Below, piece after piece: positions 56,862-64,000 of a stretch of DNA of 64,000 nucleotides (position 1 is the first letter of the stretch; each line of letters begins with the position of its first letter). The stretch covers positions 434,001 to 498,000 of the forward strand of contig NZ_LMKQ01000002.1 in assembly GCF_001421565.1 (NCBI RefSeq), written 5' to 3'. The stretch is from Agromyces sp. Leaf222 (GTDB taxonomy: Bacteria > Actinomycetota > Actinomycetes > Actinomycetales > Microbacteriaceae). The position numbers were made by a program, and so were the translations under genes. The notes beneath the pieces were generated by a model that ran no database searches, was not told the origin of the DNA, and saw only the letters and a list, made by a program, of their open reading frames with translations.

Positions 56862-58532
56862 ATGGGCGATCGGCGCCGCGGCAGACTGCATGACGCTGCC
56901 GCCGCGTTCACGAGCAATTGGCGCAACCCGAACCTGCGCCGCGCCCAGCTGAGCTTCCTCGGCGCGTGGACCGCCGAGTGGGCGTTCACCGTCGCGCTGG
57001 GCATCGTCGCGTACCGCGACGGCGGGGCGGCGGCGGTCGGCCTCGTCGGACTGCTGCGCATGGTGCCGTCGGCGATCCTCGCCCCGCTGCTGAGCCCGAT
57101 CGCCGACCGCGGGCGCCGCGAGCGAGTGCTCATCCTGGTGTCGATCGTGCGCGGGGTCGCGACCGCCGCCGCCGCCGTCGTCGTCTTCGCGGCCGGGCCG
57201 ACGGCCGTCGTGTACGCGCTGGCCGTGCTGTCCACGATCGCCGCGACCCTCTACCGGCCGGCGCACTCGGCCCTGCTGCCGTCGCTCTGCAGCACGGGGC
57301 ACGAGCTCGCGAGCGCGAACATGGTGCGCGGACTGCTCGACTCGGCGGCCACCCTGATCGGCCCGTTGCTCGCGGCCGTGCTGCTCGGGTTCACGGGCGT
57401 CGACGTCGTGTTCGCCGTCGCAGCGGGCGCCTCGTTCGTGGCGGCCGCGCTCCTCGTCGGCATGCGGTACGACGCACCCCCGCGCCCGGCCGCGGAGCGG
57501 CGCACGAGTCTCCTCGCCGAGGCCGTCGACGGCGTGCGCGCGGTGGCGGCCGACCGCGACCTGCTCCTCATCCTCGGGCTCGCAGCGGCGCAGGCGCTCA
57601 CGCGCGGCGCGCTGACGGTGCTCTCGGTCGTGGTCGCGATCGAGCTGCTCGGCACCGGCGAACCCGGCGTCGGCGCCCTGATGTCCGCGGTCGGCGTGGG
57701 CGCGGTGCTCGGATCCCTCGCGGCCTCGTTCCTCGTCGGCACGGCGCGGCTCGGCGCCTGGTTCGCCGTCGGGGTGGGCCTCTGGGGGCTGCCGCTCACG
57801 CTCGTCGGCCTGGTGCCGCAGCAGTCGGCGGCCCTCGGGTTCCTCGCCTTCGTGGGCGTCGGCAACGCCCTGATCGACCTCGCCGGGTTCACGCTCATCG
57901 CGCGTCTGGCGCCCGACGAGGTGCTCGCACGCGTCTTCGGGGTGCTCGAGAGCCTGGTCGCCGTGTTCATCGGCGTCGGGGCGGTCGTCGCGGCGGTCGT
58001 GATCGCCTGGCTCGGCGTGCAGGGGGCGCTCGTGGCCATCGGGCTGGTGTGCCCGGTGCTCGCGGTCGTCTGCTGGCGGCGACTGCGCAGCTTGGACGGC
58101 ACGGTCGACGCGCTCGATGCGGATGTCGCGCTGCTGCGGCAGGTGCCGATGTTCCGCGCCCTGCCGCTGCCGTCGATCGAGCAGTTGGCGCGCGGCCTCG
58201 AGCCGGTCGCGGTCGTCGCCGGCGCGGTGGTGTTCAGGCAGGGGGATGCCGGAGACCGCTACTACGTGGTCGAGTCCGGTGAGGCCGACGTGCTGGGCGA
58301 CGGACGGGTCGTGGCCACGCTGGGTGCGGGGGAGGGATTCGGCGAGATCGCGCTGCTGCGCCGCACCCGCCGGACGGCCACGGTCGCGGCGAGGACGGCG
58401 CTCGAGCTGCGCGCACTCCGCCCAGAGCGGTTCCTGGCCGTGGTGCTCGGATACACGGCCAGCGCCCGGGAGGCCGGCGAGGCCGTCGACGACCGGCTCG
58501 GACGGTACGCCCCCGACGAGTCGACCGAGTGA
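56862..58532 (+). CDS. MFS transporter with C-terminal cyclic-nucleotide-binding domain
   Basis: 556 residues. Residues about 20-405 form an MFS unit with about 11-12 helices (LSPIADRGRRERVLI is motif A). Residues about 425-535 form a cNMP-binding (CRP-type) beta-barrel: VAGAVVFRQGDAGDRYYVVESG and GEGFGEIALLRRTRRTATV. The phosphate-binding cassette F-G-E-I-A-L-L-R with a later Arg is intact, so ligand gating is plausible. The TAGAGT box at 56850-56855 is six bases before the ATG with no Shine-Dalgarno, so the mRNA is probably leaderless. The next gene is cyclase-like. Confidence 0.9.
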   Translation: MGDRRRGRLHDAAAAFTSNWRNPNLRRAQLSFLGAWTAEWAFTVALGIVAYRDGGAAAVGLVGLLRMVPSAILAPLLSPIADRGRRERVLILVSIVRGVATAAAAVVVFAAGPTAVVYALAVLSTIAATLYRPAHSALLPSLCSTGHELASANMVRGLLDSAATLIGPLLAAVLLGFTGVDVVFAVAAGASFVAAALLVGMRYDAPPRPAAERRTSLLAEAVDGVRAVAADRDLLLILGLAAAQALTRGALTVLSVVVAIELLGTGEPGVGALMSAVGVGAVLGSLAASFLVGTARLGAWFAVGVGLWGLPLTLVGLVPQQSAALGFLAFVGVGNALIDLAGFTLIARLAPDEVLARVFGVLESLVAVFIGVGAVVAAVVIAWLGVQGALVAIGLVCPVLAVVCWRRLRSLDGTVDALDADVALLRQVPMFRALPLPSIEQLARGLEPVAVVAGAVVFRQGDAGDRYYVVESGEADVLGDGRVVATLGAGEGFGEIALLRRTRRTATVAARTALELRALRPERFLAVVLGYTASAREAGEAVDDRLGRYAPDESTE

Positions 58533-58627
58533 CAGCAGAGCCGCGGGCGAGCCGACCGAGTGGCCCCACGGCCGGGCGCCCCCGAACGGAGTATTGAGGA
58601 GATCTCGACATGGTGGGATGGTGAGGC

Positions 58628-59347
58628 ATGACCTCCGGCCGCGCCGTCCTGCTGATCGCCGACATCGGTGGCTACACCGACTACATGAGCTCCCACCGCA
58701 TGAGCCTCGCGCACGCCGAGGTCAACACCGCGCGCATGCTCGAGCGGATGATCGACGCCGCACCCGGATTCGACCTCATCGAGATCGAGGGCGATGCGGC
58801 CTTCCTCTCGCGGCCCGCCGGGGCGGCCGACGCCGGAGACGCCGAGACGGCCGACATCCTGCGCGCCGCCGCCGCGATGCACCGGGCGTTCCACCTCGAA
58901 CGGCGGTACGTCGCGGCCAACCTCTGCCCGTGCACCGGCTGCAAGGGACCCGACGGGCTGAAGCTCAAGTTCGTCGCGCACATCGGCGACGTGGCGACCC
59001 AGAAGATCCGCGATCGCACCAAGCTCGTCGGCATCGACGTGATCCTCGTTCACCGCGTGCTGAAGAACCCGGTCGACATCCCCGAGTACGTGCTGCTCTC
59101 CGAGGACCTCTACCGAGCAGGCGAGCGGTCGGTGCCGGGCTCCGTGCGCGAGGTCTCACCCGACCTCGAGGGGTTCGGGCGGGTGCGCGCCTTCTTCGTC
59201 GACGTCGGCGATCTCGACTATCCGGTGGAGGCGATGCGGTCGCCGACCTGGCGTGGGCGGCTCGGCCGGACCTTCTCGGCCGTCGGCCGCGGCCTGCCGT
59301 ACATGGTGGGCGCGCGGAAGCCCCAGCACGTCGTCCCGGCGGCCTGA
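58628..59347 (+). CDS. DUF2652 protein with nucleotide-cyclase-like fold
   Basis: 239 residues. LLIADIGGYTDYM with the following HRMSLAHAEVNTARMLERM resembles the first metal-binding strand of class III cyclases, and LIEIEGDAAFL the second Asp motif. CPCTGCKGPDGLKLKFVAHIG is the DUF2652 hallmark, with three Cys. Full cyclase substrate residues are not all evident, so activity is unproven. It follows an MFS protein with a cNMP-binding domain, a suggestive pairing. GGTGAGGC precedes ATG 58628. Confidence 0.82.
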   Translation: MTSGRAVLLIADIGGYTDYMSSHRMSLAHAEVNTARMLERMIDAAPGFDLIEIEGDAAFLSRPAGAADAGDAETADILRAAAAMHRAFHLERRYVAANLCPCTGCKGPDGLKLKFVAHIGDVATQKIRDRTKLVGIDVILVHRVLKNPVDIPEYVLLSEDLYRAGERSVPGSVREVSPDLEGFGRVRAFFVDVGDLDYPVEAMRSPTWRGRLGRTFSAVGRGLPYMVGARKPQHVVPAA

Positions 59348-59392
59348 TCCAGCCCACAGCGAACATTCGGCCGACGCTCGGCAACGCCGATG

Positions 59393-59398
59393 TAGCCT
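59393..59398 (+). promoter_or_regulatory. candidate -10 box of ftsH
   Basis: TAGCCT, immediately preceded by TG, lies nine bases before the ftsH ATG. There is no Shine-Dalgarno between them, so transcription would start within a few bases of the start codon. No clear -35 was found. Confidence 0.45.
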
Positions 59399-59407
59399 TG
59401 CAAGACC

Positions 59408-61426
<2,019 letters not shown>

Positions 61427-61463
61427 CCGCCGCGGCGCCCACCGCCGACCAGAGAGGGTGGAC

Positions 61464-62057
61464 ATGGCCGGTGTCGACACCGAGCGCATCGAACGCGCCG
61501 TGCTCGAGATCCTCCTCGCGATCGGCGAGGACCCCGAGCGCGCCGGGCTTCGCCGCACCCCGGCGAGGGTCGCCGAAGCGTACGCGGACTTCTTCGGGGG
61601 CCTCGCGGTCGACCCGCTGACCCACCTGGCCGACGCCGTGCCCGTCGGCACGTCCGAGTCGGGCGCGCCCGCGACATCCGATGCCGTCGTGCTGCGCGAC
61701 CTCGCGTTCAGGTCGGTGTGCGAGCACCACCTGCTGCCCTTCGTCGGCACCGCCCACGTCGCCTACCTGCCCGGCGACACGGTCGTCGGCCTCGGCCGCA
61801 TCCCTGCCGTCGTCGACACGCTCGCCGCTCGCCCGCAGCTGCAGGAGCGGCTCGCCGAGGAGATCGCCGACACCCTCGAAGCCGGCCTCCGGCCGAGGGG
61901 CGTGCTCGTCGTGCTCGACGCGCAGCACCGCTGCGTGACCACCCGCGGCTCCAGGCAGGAGCGCAGCTCGACCATCACGATCGCGGCACGCGGTGCGCTC
62001 TCCGAGCCCGCAGCTCGCGCCGAGATCATCGCACTCATCGGGGCCGGCACAGCGTGA
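61464..62057 (+). CDS. folE: GTP cyclohydrolase I
   Basis: 197 residues. Converts GTP to 7,8-dihydroneopterin triphosphate, the first step of folate synthesis. Zinc ligands are C86 and H89 (SVCEHHLLPF) and C157 (QHRCVTTRG). GLRRTPARVAEAYADFF, VVGLGRIPAVVDTLA and SSTITIAARG are family blocks. Length is normal for the short bacterial type I enzyme. ATG 61464 follows GAGAGGGTGG. Its stop overlaps the folP start (GTGA). Confidence 0.97.
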   Translation: MAGVDTERIERAVLEILLAIGEDPERAGLRRTPARVAEAYADFFGGLAVDPLTHLADAVPVGTSESGAPATSDAVVLRDLAFRSVCEHHLLPFVGTAHVAYLPGDTVVGLGRIPAVVDTLAARPQLQERLAEEIADTLEAGLRPRGVLVVLDAQHRCVTTRGSRQERSSTITIAARGALSEPAARAEIIALIGAGTA

Positions 62058-62869
62058 ACGGCGACGGCACGCTCGTCATGGGCGTCGTCAACGTGACGCC
62101 CGACTCGTTCAGCGACGGCGGCGAATGGTTCGATGCCGATCGCGCGATCGCCCACGGCCTCGACCTCGTCGCCGACGGCGCCGACATCCTCGACGTGGGA
62201 GGCGAGTCGACCAGGCCGGGCGCTGCGCGGGTCGAACCCGACGAGGAGCTGCGCCGGGTGGTGCCCGTCGTACGCGAGTTCGCGCGTCGGGGCATCCGGG
62301 TGAGCGTCGACACGATGCGCGCGGCCACTGCGGCCGCTGCGGTCGAGGCGGGTGCCGAGATCATCAACGACGTCTCGGCCGGCCTCGCCGACGCCGCGAT
62401 GGTGCCGACCGTGGCCGACACCGGTGCGCTCTACGTGGCGATGCACTGGCGCGGCCACTCCGACCGCATGGACGTGCTGAACTCCTACGACGACATCGCC
62501 GTCGAGGTGCGCGACGAGCTCGCGCAACGCGTCGAGGCGCTGCACGCCGCGGGCGTCGCCGATGACCGCATCATCCTCGACCCGGGCCTCGGGTTCTCCA
62601 AGACGGGCGCGCAGAACTGGGAGGTGCTCGGCCGGCTCGACGTGCTCGCAGGGCTCGGCCTGCCCGTGCTCATCGGCGCCTCGCGCAAGCGCTTCATCGG
62701 CTCGCTGCTGCCCGACGACGCGGCGATGGCCGAACGCGACCTGCCGACGGCGGTCGTGAGCGCGCTCTCGGCCCAGGCTGGCGCCTGGGGGGTTCGAGTG
62801 CACGACGTGCGCGCCACGCGTCGCGCCCTCGACGTCGTCGCGGCGTGGCAGAGTGGAACACGTGGCTGA
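62054..62869 (+). CDS. folP: dihydropteroate synthase
   Basis: 271 residues. Condenses hydroxymethyl-dihydropterin diphosphate with p-aminobenzoate and is the sulfonamide target. TIM-barrel motifs are VMGVVNVTPDSFSDGG, ILDVGGESTRPGA, VSVDTMRAATAAAA, IINDVSAG, ILDPGLGFSKT and LIGASRKRFIG, all intact. The start is GTG 62054 inside the folE stop. The folB start lies inside its 3' end, so the fol genes are translationally coupled. Confidence 0.97.
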   Translation: MNGDGTLVMGVVNVTPDSFSDGGEWFDADRAIAHGLDLVADGADILDVGGESTRPGAARVEPDEELRRVVPVVREFARRGIRVSVDTMRAATAAAAVEAGAEIINDVSAGLADAAMVPTVADTGALYVAMHWRGHSDRMDVLNSYDDIAVEVRDELAQRVEALHAAGVADDRIILDPGLGFSKTGAQNWEVLGRLDVLAGLGLPVLIGASRKRFIGSLLPDDAAMAERDLPTAVVSALSAQAGAWGVRVHDVRATRRALDVVAAWQSGTRG

Positions 62870-63233
62870 CACTCGCGATCGCATCACCCTGACCGGCCTG
62901 CGGGTCATGGCGCATCACGGAGTCTTCGAGTTCGAGCGCGAGCAGGGCCAGGAGTTCGTCATCGACGTCTCGGTCGTGGTCGACCTGCGCGCTGCGGCAT
63001 CCGGCGACGACCTCGCGCGCACCGTGCACTACGGCGAACTCGCCGAGGCCGTCGTGGCCGCGGTGGAGCGCGACCCGGTCGACCTCATCGAGACCCTCGC
63101 CGAACGCGTCGCGTCGATCGCGCTGTCGTTCGCCGGCGTCGAGCAGGCCGAGGTCACGGTGCACAAGCCGCAGGCGCCCATCACCGTTCCCTTCGGAGAT
63201 GTCTCGGTGTCGATCGTGCGGGTGCGCCCATGA
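62862..63233 (+). CDS. folB: dihydroneopterin aldolase
   Basis: 123 residues. Cleaves 7,8-dihydroneopterin to hydroxymethyl-dihydropterin and glycolaldehyde. ITLTGLRVMAHHGVFEFERE carries the N-terminal signature and VHYGELAEAVVAAVE the substrate Tyr. ETLAERVASIAL with the pterin-anchoring Glu follows, and the catalytic Lys is in VTVHKPQAPI. GTG 62862 is preferred to GTG 62853 for its fit to homologues. Its stop overlaps the folK start (ATGA). Confidence 0.95.
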   Translation: MADTRDRITLTGLRVMAHHGVFEFEREQGQEFVIDVSVVVDLRAAASGDDLARTVHYGELAEAVVAAVERDPVDLIETLAERVASIALSFAGVEQAEVTVHKPQAPITVPFGDVSVSIVRVRP

Positions 63234-63715
63234 GCCGCGCGGTCATCGCGTTCGGCGCGAACCTCGGAGATCGCGAGGCCACGATCGCGGGCGCCGTCCG
63301 CGAGCTGGCCGAGGTCCCGGGCGTCGAGCTCAGGGCAGTCTCCCCGGTGTACGAGACCCCGGCGATCACCGACACCGGCGTCGATCGTGACGCCCCCGGC
63401 TACCTCAACGGCGTGGTCATCGTCGAGACCGCGATCACGCCGCACGCCCTGCTCGCCGCGCTGCACGAGATCGAGGCGTCGCACGGCCGTCAGCGGCTGA
63501 AGCACTGGGGCGATCGCACGCTCGACCTCGACCTCATCGACGTCGACGGGCTCCTCATCGACGACACGGGTCTGCAACTCCCGCACCCGAGGGCCTGGCA
63601 GCGCGCGTTCGTGCTGCAGCCGTGGCTCGACCTCGAGCCCGACGCCGTCATCCCCGGTCGCGGACGCATCGCCGCCCTGCGCGCCGATGCCCACGACGAG
63701 GTGACCAGGCGATGA
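63230..63715 (+). CDS. folK: 2-amino-4-hydroxy-6-hydroxymethyldihydropteridine pyrophosphokinase
   Basis: 161 residues. Transfers diphosphate from ATP to hydroxymethyl-dihydropterin. AVIAFGANLGDREATIAGAV at the N-terminus, VSPVYETPA, GYLNGVVIVET, and the ATP/Mg signature HWGDRTLDLDLIDVDG with LPHPRAWQRAFVLQP are all canonical. It overlaps folB by ATGA, and its stop overlaps the next gene, completing the compact folate operon. Confidence 0.97.
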   Translation: MSRAVIAFGANLGDREATIAGAVRELAEVPGVELRAVSPVYETPAITDTGVDRDAPGYLNGVVIVETAITPHALLAALHEIEASHGRQRLKHWGDRTLDLDLIDVDGLLIDDTGLQLPHPRAWQRAFVLQPWLDLEPDAVIPGRGRIAALRADAHDEVTRR

Positions 63716-64000
63716 AGCGCACGCACCCGAGTGCGATCGTCGGTGCCGTGCTGGCCGGTGTCGTGATCGGCTACCTCATCGACCTGCTCATCGTCTCCGC
63801 CGGCGGCAAGGCGATCGTGCCGCCCATCTCACTCGCGATCACGCTCGTCGGCATCGCCGCGATCGTCGTCGTGCTGGCGTGGCCGATCCGCAAGGCGGTG
63901 AAAGCGCGTGCGACCAAGCACCTCGACCCGTTCCGGGCGATGCGAACGGCCGTCCTGGCCAAGGCGAGCAGCGTGAGCGGCGCGCTCCTGCTCGGTTTCG
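63712..64000 (+). CDS. DUF3180 membrane protein, partial (runs off the window)
   Basis: The visible 96 codons start at ATG 63712, overlapping the folK stop. Helices are predicted at about 9-29, 38-56 and from 83 on, consistent with the small four-helix DUF3180 family that follows folK in many actinobacteria. Function unknown. The C-terminal part is outside the window. Confidence 0.88.
   Translation, partial: MKRTHPSAIVGAVLAGVVIGYLIDLLIVSAGGKAIVPPISLAITLVGIAAIVVVLAWPIRKAVKARATKHLDPFRAMRTAVLAKASSVSGALLLGF

Overview
The window is high-GC, gene-dense actinobacterial chromosome, very probably from the family Microbacteriaceae (an Agromyces-like organism). Four things point that way. Codons end almost always in G or C, GTG and TTG starts are common, and so are ATGA/GTGA overlaps. 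The block tilS-hpt-ftsH-folE-folP-folB-folK-DUF3180 is an actinobacterial gene order. A small protein of the kind common in Microbacteriaceae (DUF7882-like) is present. No phage, insertion sequence, CRISPR array or rRNA was seen.

Layout. 1-567 is the start of malate dehydrogenase (minus strand). 808-5253 holds a membrane-anchored protein, an MFS transporter, a beta-propeller protein and an OafA-type acyltransferase. 5329-32643 is one large exopolysaccharide/capsule locus. It contains a 1500-residue secreted protein (dimethylformamidase-like domain plus four DUF4082 domains). It also contains an 11-gene plus-strand operon: nucleotide-sugar oxidoreductase, SDR, two DegT aminotransferases, NeuD-type acyltransferase, Wzx flippase, two GT-B glycosyltransferases, two Wzz-like proteins and a Wzy-like polymerase. 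A second DUF4082 protein with a glycosidase-like domain follows. The minus-strand units encode further glycosyltransferases, a WecG/TagA/CpsF transferase, a WbpD-like acetyltransferase, a GMC oxidoreductase with a GT2 partner, and the initiating polyprenyl-phosphate sugar transferase. Together these make a Wzx/Wzy-type polymer that probably contains di-N-acetylated, possibly uronic, sugars. No bacterial tyrosine kinase and no UDP-sugar 6-dehydrogenase lie in the window.

33004-50815 is ordinary housekeeping and accessory content: proline iminopeptidase, YpfJ-type zinc protease, hydrolases, EamA and MFS exporters, an alcohol dehydrogenase, a PHP phosphoesterase, an LhgO-like oxidase, a CPBP protease, a NhaA-DsbA fusion, and a MarR regulator with a MATE exporter. 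One small gene (46047-46336) is broken by an apparent one-base deletion. 50916-51292 is a tRNA-Phe/Asp/Glu operon with its own promoter and terminator. 51522-54138 encodes two coupled secreted peptidoglycan hydrolases. 54350-64000 carries ppa, tilS, hpt, ftsH and the folate genes, with an inserted pair (an MFS protein with a cyclic-nucleotide-binding domain, and a DUF2652 cyclase-like protein) between hpt and ftsH.

Recurring signal: at least eight genes place a TANNNT-like -10 box six to nine bases before the ATG with no usable Shine-Dalgarno. This suggests leaderless mRNAs.
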